Shown piece after piece: positions 34,515-46,290 of a stretch of DNA of 64,000 bases; the first letter of the stretch is position 1, and every line of letters begins with the position of its first letter. The position numbers and the translations under genes are program-made. The notes beneath the pieces are model-generated. The model searched no databases and was not told where the DNA came from. It was given only the letters and a program-made list of their open reading frames with translations. Source of the DNA: Panopea generosa (taxonomy: Eukaryota; Mollusca; Bivalvia; Adapedonta; Hiatellidae); contig CM055905.1 of NCBI GenBank assembly GCA_029582155.1, forward strand, positions 5,334,062 to 5,398,061, given 5' to 3'.

Positions 34515-36440
34515 TCGTGATTGTCTCGCAAGCAGGAGCAGCAAACTGAGCAGGAGCAGCAATCTGAGCAGATCAGCAATTTGAGCCGGAGCAGCAATCT
34601 GAGCCAGGCAATCAGAGCCAGGCAACAATCTGAGAAGGAGCAGCAATCTGAGCAGGATCAGCAATCTGAGTCAGGAAACAATTTAAGCAGGAGCAGCAAT
34701 CTGAGCCAGTCAATAATCTGAGCAGGATCAGCAATCTGAGCCGGAGCATCAATCTGAGCCAGGCAACAATCTGAGCAGTTATATGAGCAGGATCAGCAAT
34801 CTGAGCAGGAGCAGCAATCTGAGCCAGGCAACAATCTGAGCAGGAGCAGCGATCTGAGCCAGGCAACAATCTGAGCAGAAGCAGCTATCTGAGCCAGACA
34901 CCAATCTGAGAAGGAGCAGCAATATGAGCCAGGCAACAAAATGAGCAGGAGCAGCAATCTGAGCAGGAGCAGTAATTTTAGCAGGAGCAGGCAACAATCT
35001 GAGAAGGAGCAGCAATCTGAGCCAGGTAACAATCTGTGCAGGAGAAGCAATCTTAGCAGGGGTAGTAATCAGAGCCAGGCAACAATCTGAATCTGAGCAG
35101 GAGCAGCAATCTGAGCCGGGGCAGTAACCTGATCCGAAATAGCAATCTGGGCATGAGCAGTAACCTCAGCCGAACCAAAACCCTAGTTGGACCACCAACC
35201 TGAGCCGGAACCGCAACATGTGCACGACCAGCTACCTGAACGGGTCTGTGCCAAGTAACCCGATCCAGAACCGCAACCCGTGCACCACCAGCGACCTGTG
35301 CGGGATCAATAACTTGAGCGGGACCAGCATTCTGAGCCGGAGTAGCAACCATCTGAGTACAACCAGCAACCTGGGCTATACTAACAATCTTAGCGGGACA
35401 AGCAGCGTGAGCCAGACCCGCAACCTGTGCACGACCAACAACCTGGGCACGACCAACATCCACTTACGGGACAAACAACCTGAGCTGGAGCCATAACCTT
35501 TGCGCAACCAGCAGTCTGAGATGGACCAACATCCACTTGCGGAACCAGCAACTGTTCACGACAAGTAACCTTGGTCGGACCAACATCCACTTGCGGAACC
35601 AACAGTCTGAGCCGGAGCCACAACCTGCGGACGACCAACAACCTGGGCCGGACCAACATCCACTTGCGGTACCAGCAAACGGTTCACGACGAGCAACCTG
35701 GGCCAGACCAACATCCATTTGCGGGACCAACAGCCTGAGCCGGAGACACACTCAATCTGTGCACAACCAGCATGAGCCGGACCAACATCCACCTGCGGGA
35801 CCAGCAACTTGAGCCGGCCCAACATCCACTTGCTGGACCAACAGCCTGAGCCGGAGCTGAAACCTGTGCACGACCAACATCATGTGCCGGGCCAACATCC
35901 ACTTGCTGAACAAGCAACTGTTCACGACGAGCAACCTGGGCCGGACCAACATACACTTGCGGGACCAGCAGTCTGAGCCGGCCCAACATCCAGTTGCGGG
36001 ACCAACAGCCTGAGCCGGAGCTGAAACCTGTACACGACCAGCAGCTTGTGCGGGACCAACATCCACTTGCGGGACAAACAGCCTTAGCCATAGCCTTAAC
36101 CTGTGCACAACCAGCAATATTGGTCGGACCAACATCCACTAGCGGGACCAACAACCGGAGCCGGAACCTCTGCACGATCAGCAAACTTGACCAACCAACA
36201 TCCACTTGCGGGAACAACAGCCTCAACCAGAGCCGCAACCAGTGCACGACCAGTAACATGAACCGAACCATTATCTTTTTGCGAAACCAACAGCCTGTGC
36301 ACGACCAACAACCTGGGCTGGACAAATATCCACTTGCAGGACCGGCAGTCTGAGCCGGAGCCGAAACCTGTGAATGACCAGCAACATGGACCGGACCAAC
36401 ATCCACTTGCGGGACCAGCAGTCTTAGTGTTCACGACGAG
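34515..36440 (+). repeat. Two-part GC-rich satellite block
   Basis: 34515-35110 is built from 16-18 bp units 'gcaggagcagcaatctgagc' with 'caggcaacaatctgagc' variants. 35110-36440 is built from longer mixed units with 'gaccaacatccacttgcggg', 'accagcaacctgggccgg' and 'gtgcacgacc'. The link word 'ctgagccgg' occurs in both, so the second block may derive from the first. Several overlapping frames on both strands are repeat translation with no shared start or splice support. Confidence 0.85.
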
Positions 36441-36739
36441 CATTCTGGACAGGAGCAGCCACCTGCCAGAAGATAAAATATATCCTAATATACATCCTAT
36501 CATTACAATCTTCTGCTCTAAACAATTGATCTGGCGTGAGAACGACTATCGCTCCATCTACCGGCCACGTGGCGTTGTTTTTTCAAGTAAATACAATGTA
36601 ATGTTTACTTAGACATCACCAGCTTGCCTTAGGAAAAATACGGAGTTGGAAACAATATTGATCGCTTATTGGATTGTCAGCTTGTTTGAATGAGTCTGCG
36701 TCAGGTCAATTCGGAGACAACAAGGACGACAGAAAAAAG

Positions 36740-37800
36740 AACATTCACGACAGCGACTGTAATAACTGTACAGCACTTGTGTACAGAAAAAATCCCCAAC
36801 AGCGACTTTAATAACTGTACATGTCCGTGCAGCACTTGTGTACAGAAGAACATTCACGACAGCGACTTTTATAACTGTACAGCACTTGTGTACAGAAGAA
36901 CATTGACGACAGCGACTTTAATAACTGTACAGCACTTGTGTACAGACGAACATTGACGACAGCGACTTTGATAACTGTACATGTCTGTGCAGCACTTGTG
37001 TGCAGAAGAACATTCACGACAGCGACTTTAATAACTGTACATGTCCGTGCAGCACTTGTGTGCAGAAGAACATTGACGACAGCCACTTTAATAACTGTAC
37101 ATGTCCATGCAGCACTTGCGTGCAGAAGAACATTCACGACAGCGACTTTAATAACTGTACATGTCCGTGCAGCACTTGTGTGCAGAAGAACATTCACGAC
37201 AGCGACTTTGATAACTGTACATGTCCTCCGTGCAGCATTTGTGTGCAGAAGAACATTCACGACAGCGACTTTAATATCTGTACATGTCCGTGCAGCACTT
37301 GTGTGCAGAAGAACATTCACGACAGCGACTTCAATAACTGTACATGTCCGTGCAGCACTTGTGTGCAGAAGAACATTCACGACAGCGACTTCAATAACTG
37401 TACATGTCCGTGCAGCACTTGTGTGCAGAAGAACATTCACGACAGCGACTTTAATAACTGTACATGTCCGTGCAGCACTTGTGTGCAGAAGAACATTCAC
37501 GACAGCGACTTTAATAACTGTACATGTCCGTGCAGCACTTGTGTGCAGAAGAACATTCACGACAGCGACTTTAATAACTGTACATGTCCGTGCAGCACTT
37601 GTGTGCAGAAGAACATTCACGACAGCGACTTTAATAACTGTACATGTCCGTGCAGCACTTGTGTGCAGAAGAACATTCACGACAGCTACTTTAATAACTG
37701 TACATGTCTGTGCAGCGCTTGTGTGCAGAAGAACATTCACGACAGTGACTTTAATAACTGTACATGTCTGTGCAGCACCTGTGTACATAAGAACATTAAT
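36740..37800 (+). repeat. 60-bp satellite, about 17 units, open in several frames
   Basis: Unit 'cattcacgacagcgacttta' then 'ataactgtacatgtccgtgc' and 'agcacttgtgtgcagaagaa'. Because 60 is divisible by three, frames stay open throughout: on the plus strand CVQKNIHDSDFNNCTCPCST (273 residues) and a second frame of 295, and on the minus strand 326 residues. The first units (36740-36960) include 50-bp variants lacking 'atgtccgtgc'. Units from about 37321 to 37680 are nearly identical. No signal peptide, splice signal or promoter supports a protein. Confidence 0.9.
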
Positions 37801-38757
37801 TGGATTTATTTTGCAAACTAATTAATATTAACACGCATTACATTGCTTTCATTTTATAGAGTATACGTTTTGTGTCACCATAAAGTATAAAGATTGGGTC
37901 GGTGTTTTCTGCTGTGGATAATGCGGTTTATTATGTTGAGATGATCCCTTAAAATATAGTGTCCTAGAAGTTCACCTTTGTCTTCGAGCACTGAGATCAG
38001 ATCATGAAATAAGATTAAAAAAATGATAGAAAATTTAAATATCTCAACTGCAGTTTAGGACACCTAACATCGTAATCCATACACGTGTGGTGTTTGCTGT
38101 TTCATTTGAGAAAGTTTGGCGGAGGGTGTGGGGATAGAACGAGGTTGGGTGTTTTCCTTTAACCAGCCTTTGCTTCCGGTTATCCAAAGCTGATGATTCT
38201 GGTTGTCACGTCTCCAGTGTGTCTGTATTGTTTATCACAACTGATGTCATTCTATGTATAAATTATGTTTTCTGCTGTAGTGGTGATCATGTCTTTTTAA
38301 AGCTAAGTTTTATGTTGGTCATATATTTTGTTATATTTTTTGAGTAATTATTTCAAGATGTGTTTTGTTTTTGTTTAAATGATTCGAATACAAACTGTGA
38401 TAACAACCGCAGTCATTTACTTTGACCGCCATATGAAGATGTCGCCTACCAAACAGCATTATGCATTTGCATCGTTTCACTCATTCATTTAAACAAATTG
38501 AACATTTTTTGCTAGCACTTAATTTCTTTTACGTTAATTTTCGAAAGGGACGATGCATTCTTTTAACATTGCCATGAGAATCACGCCGCCAAGAGAAGCA
38601 TTGGTTTGACATGTCGGCCACCTATCATCTAGTGATAGCTGCTATTATTTCAATCTCATGCGTACTGTCAATGATCTATACTGCATAAAAAAGGAATAAC
38701 ATTGCCACAAAGTCTTATTCTATGATGCACTCATGCTGCGGAAATTACCTTCTTTAA
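37801..38757. other. Intergenic, no gene seen
   Basis: AT-rich, no supported feature. Confidence 0.4.
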
Positions 38758-38903
38758 AGTGGGGTGATAGTGCATTGGACAGAGTGTGTGCCGCTCACGG
38801 TAGAGGTTGCGGGTTCGACACCCCCAGTTCAACCAGATAACCTCTTAAAAACAACACTCAGTACTACCCACTAACTACTTTTTAAAAAAAAAAAAAAAAA
38901 AAG
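38758..38903 (+). mobile_element. tRNA-like retroposon with poly(A), family D-like
   Basis: 'gatagtgcattggacagagt' (A-box-like), 'aggttgcgggttcgacaccc' (B box), then 'aacactcagtactaccca' and a run of A residues at 38884-38902. A short tRNA-headed retroposon rather than a functional tRNA: no complete acceptor stem. Confidence 0.55.
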
Positions 38904-39389
38904 AGTGGATTGTCCAAATAGTACAAAACGGTGTCAGGGATATTTTTTATATTAATGGGAACATGTGCGTTTACTCGTGTTATCCACGCGCTAGGCGAGT
39001 CATGTCGTGTGTGATTATTTATTCATGTCAATCTATTGTACCGACTTATCAGACTTCGTTTATCGGGTTGATGAGTGTCACCGTGACCATGTACGGTCTA
39101 TAGCTAGCTCAAGGACGTGTTTGTACAGTTTGTAAAACCAAACTTCCGCGAGCACCGCGACATTGCTAAAATTAGGTATTATTGTTGTTTACAGCACGAA
39201 GGTAACCTTGTTCTGGTTTTATTCGATCAAATGTTAATTTACAGTCTGTTTTTTGTTTTTTGCTTATTTTTTGCTTACCCAAGAACGGTTGTTAACGGCT
39301 TATGGCCCTTTTTTTACTTAATTTTTGGTATTTTTTTTTTATTGCAAATAGCATTGGCATCCATGTCATATGACACCTTTCTAGTTTTA
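38904..39389. other. Intergenic, no gene seen
   Basis: A 94-residue hydrophobic frame at 39117-39401 comes from T-rich sequence and runs into a SINE; not supported. Confidence 0.4.
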
Positions 39390-39530
39390 ATTGGTAATTA
39401 ACACCATTTCCATCACATCACAGCTTATATACATCGATGGCATCCAGTTTTTATTCCAGACCTCAGATTGAATCTGAGTAAAACTACGGTAACAGTCCTT
39501 CTGCTAATAACTTGCAAACATTCTCATATT
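39390..39530 (-). mobile_element. SINE family B copy
   Basis: 'ttaacaccatttccatcaca', 'attgaatctgagtaaaacta' and 'aacttgcaaacattctcata' are the reversed SINE B body, diverged. Confidence 0.6.
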
Positions 39531-40079
39531 TATAAACGTTTTGGACTGAGAAAACTTTGTGGTGAGAGGTGATTTTAAACTTTACTATACTAAATGTTAT
39601 TATCACATCTTTTTCAGTTATTTGTGTGCCAATACATTTGGAAGAAGGGTGTTGTACCCCGGGCAACTGGTCTTATCAACACTTTAGTCGGTAGTTTAGA
39701 TTTTTATTTTAAAAACAGCCTGGTCCGATTAGCTTCGTCGGTTCAATACAGGTTAGACATGTTTATATGTAAACAATAATTACCTGCTTTATTTAGTATC
39801 GATTTTGATATTTTTATGCTGTACAAGTCCCATTTAACTAACAGATTGCGGTGTTTCTGTATTCAGTATAATATGCTCATTTTGGAACCGATTGTGATGT
39901 TCTCATTTTTTCAAACTTGAGTTATTAATTGTTATGAATTTATTGTAGACAGCAAATTGGTATGTATTTATTGTATAAAATGCCAATTTAGGTAGTCCAT
40001 TTGTTATGTTCTAATGTATAAAATGTTCAATTTGTTAGCCAATTATTGTAATCTTTTCCTTAAGTTGATTAATTGTTGT
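39531..40079. other. Intergenic, no gene seen
   Basis: AT-rich, no supported feature. Confidence 0.35.
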
Positions 40080-40231
40080 AATTTTGTTGTTACTACTGCT
40101 ACTAAAATACTACTTCTTTCTACTACTACTAGTAGTAGTAGTAGTAATAGTAGTATTAGAAGTAGTAGTAATTGTTGTAGTAGTAGCAGTAGCAGTAGTT
40201 ATAGCAGTAGTAGTAGTACAAGTAGTAGTAG

Positions 40232-40265
<34 letters not shown>

Positions 40266-40617
40266 GCTACAACTACTGCTACTGCTACTGCTACTACTAC
40301 TACTACTACTACTACTGCTACAAGAAGTAGTAGTACTACATGTACTACTACTTGTACTTCTACTACTACTGCTACAACTACTGCTACTTCTACCACTACT
40401 ACTACTACTTCTACTGCTACAACTACTGCTACTTCTACTACTACTACTACTACTACTACAAGAAGTAGTAGTACTACATTTACTACTACTTGTACTACTA
40501 ATAATACTGCTACAACTACTGCTACAACTACTGCTACAACTACTGCTACTGCTACTACTGCTGCTGCTGCTGCTGCTGTTGCTGCTACTGCTACTACTAC
40601 CACTACCACTGCTACTG

Positions 40618-40649
<32 letters not shown>

Positions 40650-40800
40650 GCTACTACTACTACTACTACTACTACTAGAAGTAGTAGTACTACATGTACT
40701 ACTGCTACAACTACTACTACTACTACTGTTACTGCTACTGCTACTACTACTGCTACCACTACTTCTACTACTATCACTATTACTACTACTACTACACGTT
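40080..40800 (+). repeat. (CTA)n/(TAG)n trinucleotide array with strand switches
   Basis: Mostly (ACT)n with GCT variants, but 40125-40235 is (AGT)n, and the block 'agaagtagtagtactaca' recurs at about 40322, 40460 and 40678. Each switch makes a self-complementary hairpin (gtagtagtactac). Open frames rich in Thr or Leu here are simple-repeat translation. Confidence 0.95.
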
Positions 40801-40949
40801 TAATTATTTGATACTTTATTAAAAAAACTTCAAAACTCGTTCTTGCATTCCACATTCATAGGCTTCGGTACCATACTTTAGTACCATACTTCAGTACCAT
40901 ACTTTACATTGATTATATGACGATAGGTATGTATTTTGCTTTCTCAGTT

Positions 40950-41386
40950 TAGTAGATAATACATCTGGCAACAATGCCTTTGTCTGCTCGGTATAGTAGA
41001 TATATCTGACAGGTATAGACTGTCCGCTCGGTAAAGTAGATACATCCGACATGTACATGTATAGACTGTGTCCGCTCGGTATAGCAGATACATCTGACAG
41101 GTATAGACTTTGTCCGCTCGGTATAGTAGCTACATCTGACAGGTATAGACTTTGTCCGCTCGGTATAGTAAATGCACCCGACATGTTCATGTATAGACTT
41201 TGTCTGCTCGTCATAGTAGATACATCTGACAGGTATATACTTTGTCCGCTCGGTATAGTAGATACAAATGACAGTATAGACTTTGTCCGTTCGGTATAGT
41301 AGATACATCCGACATGTACAGGTATAGACTTTGTCCGCTCGGTAAAGTAGATACATATAACAGGTATAGACTTTGTCTGCTCGGTA
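40950..41386 (+). repeat. About 42-bp minisatellite, some ten units, interrupted by a transposon
   Basis: Unit 'tttgtccgctcggtatagta' then 'gatacatctgacaggtatagac'. A further unit, 'gctcggtatagttgatacag', lies at 43633-43665 on the far side of the TIR element, so the element inserted into the array. Confidence 0.9.
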
Positions 41387-41814
41387 CTGAGGAGCTTGGG
41401 GAGTGGATAATAACGTTTAATGGGGGTGGGCAGGTCCCGTAGCGTATATATAGAGAAAAGGAAAGAAACGAACGTAGATCCCTTCCCCGATAAAAATTAG
41501 AGTTTCTAAGTTAAAAGGCCATCAGTTTTAACAAACCCGGTCTCGTTCTATCGTTGAATGATTTATCTTCAAGATCGTACCGATGTTAATGCATAAATCA
41601 GCGGTTTGAAGACGATATTGCCCTGGTTTCCTAAAAACTGCGTAATTTTTTATCGTCAACAGGTCTGGCAACGGATATGACGTCATTATCGTATGGAACA
41701 GTGCCGTGTCTGATTGGTTAAAATTTGCTGTAGTCCGATCCAAATCATGGAGATGCTTACGTTCCAAAAATTTTCATAAGCGCCTCAGCGACTCGGATCA
41801 GATTGGCTCGCTTC

Positions 41815-42283
41815 AGGCATAGTGCCACCATTGCAAAAAGGAAGTGCTTCCGTGGGGTAGTCGCATAATGGCGGTTATAAATAATCCTCAATTCTTCTTC
41901 TTTAAAAATGCATTTTCCTAATTTTAGTGCTCATTTTTTTATTTGAATGGCATTATTGATGTATTTTGAACATTTTGATAGCATTGTCATGTTTGAATTG
42001 TGAATTTAGAAAAAAAAATGATGCTTGGAAATTGGGGTATGAATTCATGATTTCGGAAGTCTACTTTCACTTTGTCACCAGTGTACACACTGAGCAGAAA
42101 AAAATCTCTTATATGACACATGACCCCTACTTTTCTCATCATATTTTGATAGTGCAGAGGTTGACAAACAGTAAAATGTAGGTTTCACTTCTTTCATTTG
42201 GGACCCTCTATGAATGACAAGCCTTCAAACTTTTATTATTTACTATAGAATAAAGAACAAAAATCAATGGTGGGGTTACACCT
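41815..42283 (+). mobile_element. MITE family M, twin copy 1
   Basis: 469 bp. The ends are roughly inverted: 'aggcatagtgccaccattg' on the left and, reversed, 'aggtgtaaccccaccattg' on the right. Nearly identical to the copy at 42837. Confidence 0.8.
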
Positions 42284-42836
42284 ATAAGAGAGACTTGAGT
42301 GAAATGGGGGTGATTTTCCAAAATGTTAATTGTAGTTAAAATAACCTCTTTTTTACACTCTCATAGTATTAAATGACAAATTGGAGACATTTGCTTCATA
42401 AAAAAACACATTTTGGCAAGTGTATGCCTCAAATAAAGCATATATGTGCATATTTACATTGAAATTTCATGAAAAATCACAAAATTTTGAAGATTTTTTA
42501 TTTTGGATGATTTAAATGTGCAATTTTTAGCATGTACATTGTATTGAATAATGTATTTTGGTAAGATAATGTCTTCAGTGTATCATGAGACTATTTTGGT
42601 GTAAAAATTTAATGGAATTAGGTAAAAAAAAATTTTTTTTGGTAAAATTAGTCAAACACATCAAAATTGCATGTCGGTCAACATCTCGCGCCTGTATATA
42701 ATGATCATGTAAAAAGTGGTATTTTGACAAAAGTTTCAGTATTTAATGCCTGCAACTTGGCAGTATTTCTTCGAATTGGTAGTACTTAGTAAAAATGAGG
42801 TAATTATGAAATTAAAAAAAAAAAGAGTTTCCTTAT

Positions 42837-43307
42837 AGGCATAGTGCCACCATTGCAAAAAGGAAGTGCTTCCGTGGGGTAGTCGCATAATGGCGGTTAT
42901 AAATAATCCTCAATTCTTCTTCTTTAAAAATGCATTTTCCTTATTTTAATGCTCATTTTTTTATTTGAATGGCATTATTGATGTATTTTGAACATTTTGA
43001 TAGCATTGTCATGTTTGAATTGTGAATTTAGAAAAAAAAAATGATGCTTGGAAATATGGGTATGAATTCATGATTTCGGAAGTCTACTTTCACTTTGTCA
43101 CCAGTGTACACACTGAGCAGAAAAAAAATCTCTTATATGACACATGACCCCTACTTTTCTCATCATATTTTGATAGTGCAGAGGTTGACAAACAGTAAAA
43201 TGTAGGTTTCACTTCTTTCATTTGGGACCCTCTATGAATGACAAGCCTTCAAACTTTTATTATTTACTATAGAATAAAGAACAAAAATCAATGGTGGGGT
43301 TACACCT
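42837..43307 (+). mobile_element. MITE family M, twin copy 2
   Basis: 471 bp, same orientation as copy 1 and differing by only a handful of bases. The 553-bp spacer between them (42284-42836) is AT-rich without coding. CTTCA lies outside both ends of the pair (41811-41815 and 43305-43310 region), so the pair may have moved or been duplicated as a unit. Confidence 0.8.
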
Positions 43308-43665
43308 TCAGCGCGTGGTCAGTTTTAAAAAATAAAGCCGAGGATATCCAAACATGCTACTTCCGTTGGTGGACAAAAAAAATATGCTGTTAACGCTGAA
43401 TATTTACCTTTAAACATCGTTTTTGCTTTACTTACCGGATCGATCTTGAAGATAAATCATTCAGCGATTGAACGAGACCGGGTTTGTTAAAATTGATGGC
43501 CTATTGACTTAGAAACTCTAATTTTCATCGGGGAAGGGGTCCACGTTTGTATCTTTCCTTGACTCTATATATACGCTAGGGGACCTGCCCGCCCCTCATT
43601 AAACGTTATTATCAACTCCCCAAGCTCCTGTGGCTCGGTATAGTTGATACAGCTGGCAGGTATAT

Positions 43666-44234
43666 ATTGTGTAGACGACGATAACGATGCCCTATTTCTA
43701 AGACATGCACGCCGGTGTGATAATCAGGTTAAACACGCTGCTGTCATGAATTGAATGGATGGACTATGGTCCGACACCGGCTGACCCATTTCCCACGTTC
43801 AACATTACATGTAGACAGCGAGTTGTTACTACGGTGGAATCTTCACAAACTTTGAAGTTAAAAGCAGATGACATTGTTGTACACTACGTATAAGTACATC
43901 AGCACGCTACCGATATACTTGAACAAATTAGGACAGATCTTGAAAAATAAAATGCGTTTTCAACTTATTTTTTATGCTACCGATAATGTATTTTAGTTAC
44001 GGAACAATCAAGGACATATCTCTCCCATGACTCTACAAGTTTTTATTTTCTTAAATGTGTTTTCATGCTGCTGATACTTAGTCAGGGAACAATCCAGGAG
44101 AGATCCATTATCAAGATAATTTAGTAAGAGGCAAATTAAGTTCATGTCACCATCAACGTATTTTTGTAGCACTACCGTAATTTCATTTCGTGAGGTGTTC
44201 ACGAAATAATGGCCACATTTAAAATTCAGAAAAA
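43666..44234. other. Intergenic, no gene seen
   Basis: No supported exon or element. Confidence 0.4.
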
Positions 44235-44905
44235 CTTCTTGGTTGTTGCCCAGATAAACATGGTCGTTATCCAGATATACTGGTAGTTACCTGGATAAAG
44301 CAGCCGTTACCCAGATAAACTTGACTGTTACACAGATAAACATGGTCGTTATCCAGATAAATATGGTCGTTATCCAGATAAACTGGTAGTTACATAGATA
44401 AACCGGTCGTTACCTAGACAAACTTGACCGTTACCAAGATAAACATGGTCATTATCCAGATAAACATGGTCGATAAACATGGTCGTTATCCAGATAAACA
44501 TGTTCGTTATCCAGATAAACCAGTCGTTACCCAAATAAACTTGACCATTACCCAGATAAACATGGTCGTTGTCCAGATAAACTGGTAGTTACATAGATAA
44601 ACCATTAGTTACCGAGATAAACATGGTCGTTATCCAGATAAACTTGTAGTTACCTAGATAAACCATTCGTTACCCAGATAAACTTGACCGTTACCCAAAT
44701 AAATATGGTCATTATCCATATTAACTGGTCGTTATTAAGATAAACTGGTAGTTACCCACAAAAAAACAGTCGTTACCCAGATAAACTTGACCGTTACCCT
44801 GATAAACATGGTCGTTATCCAGATATACTGGTAGTTACAAAAATAAACTAGTCGTTACCCAGATAAACAAGATCTTGGTTGCTTCTCAGATAAACTTGGT
44901 CGTTT
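44235..44905 (+). repeat. About 21-bp minisatellite, some 31 units
   Basis: Unit 'ggtcgttatccagataaaca', with types 'catggtcgttatcc', 'cttgaccgttaccc' and 'ctggtagttaca' alternating in a rough higher-order pattern. Confidence 0.92.
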
Positions 44906-45664
44906 GAATATATGGTAAGGAATTATTTTGAATAGTAATTTGATAATACACGTATATTCGTTCAGTATGCCTTATTACATCCCACAGATAAAATAAAATA
45001 AAATAAAACACATACACCTCCCAACAACTCTCAGGACCCGATATATTGATAGTAAGCTTATTTTTTGTTGGATGAAAATGTCAAACTGGACTTAATTCAT
45101 TTTATTATGGAAAATGAATGGAAAGTAAAATTGTTGAATTATTTGTTCATACTGAAAGGATAACTTCAAGGGGCAACACATGGTAAAAAGTGACACTATT
45201 GACACCATTTTTTTGACATTTTTATTTGAATCTAAGATAGTAATTTAATATGATTCATGAATATTCGATCCGCAAACGTAAGAAACAGTGAAACTCAGGT
45301 CAAACGTTATAATGTAAATCTATGGGAAACGCTTTGGTGGTAGCTGACCTTATTTACATTTGTACTATTTTGACGGCCGTGTGGTTTGAATGCTGTGTCT
45401 CCTACTGGTCATACAATTTCTTACTTTGTGAATAAAGATCTTTAAACGAAAATATGAGTCTGCATACTTTCAAAGGGACACATGGCAATTTTAATCAATT
45501 TTCATATAATTCTGTTTCTGAAAAATATTGATCTACAAAATGCAAAAACGGTTTTAAAGTATTTCAATATGTGCAGATCCTTAACTTTGTTTCAATTTTA
45601 GAAAGCATAAGTTTTGTTGTAAACTGATGGAATCCATATTTATAACGACTATGCATTGAGTATT
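44906..45664. other. Intergenic, no gene seen
   Basis: AT-rich, no supported feature. Confidence 0.4.
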
Positions 45665-45870
45665 TTTTTAAAACTGTTTAACGCCATTTTCAACACATTT
45701 CAGGGTATATATGGCCTATCCAGTTTGTATTGGTTGAAGAAGATCTCAGAATGAATCTGATTAGAACCACCGTCCTTCTTTGCGCAAGTAATTGGCAAAG
45801 TTTTTGGAGCAAGCGCCTACGACCTCAGCGTTGAGACGGCACCACAGCCCACTCGGCACGCTCTTGATTC
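45665..45870 (-). mobile_element. SINE family B, best minus-strand copy
   Basis: 'gtttaacgccattttcaaca', 'gggtatatatggcctatcca', 'agaaccaccgtccttctttg' and 'ctcagcgttgagacggc', in the reverse order of the 5918 copy. Confidence 0.75.
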
Positions 45871-46290
45871 AATTTTTGAAAGGGGCATAACTCTGGTTGA
45901 TTAATTGGATGAAGTCCATTTTTGATTCAACTATTCGCTCTGTCACTGTTGTTATTATTTCTGATACCTTGGACTCATGGAACACAGTCAGTATTGTTCG
46001 AAAATAGTATAAGTGGTACAACATATTCCGTTACCCTTCATGAACAGAGACATGGGCGTAGGAGCGGTTCAATTATTGGGGTGGGGGTCAACCTGCTGCC
46101 CCACACCAAACTTGAACATTATGGGTGGGGGTGGGGGCGGCCCCCATGGCCCCTCGGCTCCTTCGCATATGAAAGAGTCTGCTATTTCTTTTCTTGTTTG
46201 TGTCCTGTGAATGTACTACAAAGAACGCCTTTTTATCAGATATTATATATTTGTGTGTATTGTATCGCATCTTTCATTGATTTGCTTTAG

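Larger units (their letters stand above)
41387..43632. mobile_element. 2.2-kb non-autonomous TIR transposon with apparent 8-bp TSD
   Basis: Arms of about 190 bp (41387-41580 and 43436-43632) are inverted copies, both reading 'aggagcttggggagt', 'gataataacgtttaatg', 'gcgtatatatagag', 'aacaaacccggtctcgttc' and 'tgatttatcttcaagatcg' on their own strand. GCTCGGTA flanks both sides (41379-41386 and 43633-43640). An 8-bp duplication fits hAT-type elements (inference); because the site is inside a repeat unit, the duplication is not proof. There is no transposase frame; the interior is mostly two MITE copies and a spacer. Confidence 0.75.

Noticed and set aside
35053-36612. Several 90-240 residue frames on both strands
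   Set aside because: All lie in the GC-rich satellite block and change with the repeat unit; no independent coding signal.
36808-37825. Three frames of 273-326 residues as a cysteine-rich protein gene
   Set aside because: All follow from a stop-free 60-bp satellite; no start context, signal peptide or splice sites.
38758-38840. Functional tRNA gene
   Set aside because: A and B boxes are recognisable but the acceptor stem does not close and a poly(A) run follows; a retroposon is the better reading.
39117-39401. 94-residue membrane-like frame
   Set aside because: T-rich sequence gives Phe and Leu runs by composition, and the frame ends inside a SINE.
40014-40855. Thr-rich, Leu-rich and Val-rich frames
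   Set aside because: Simple translation of the CTA/TAG trinucleotide array.
42061-42181. Coding frame over the MITE pair (41966-42181)
   Set aside because: The same sequence occurs in several MITE copies with frame-breaking differences.
45922-46290. 122-residue frame beginning MIQLFALSLLLLFLIPWTHG, like a signal peptide
   Set aside because: It lies directly after a SINE, passes through a GC-rich palindromic stretch at 46080-46160 with dispersed-repeat character, and has no donor in a suitable place. Kept only as a note.
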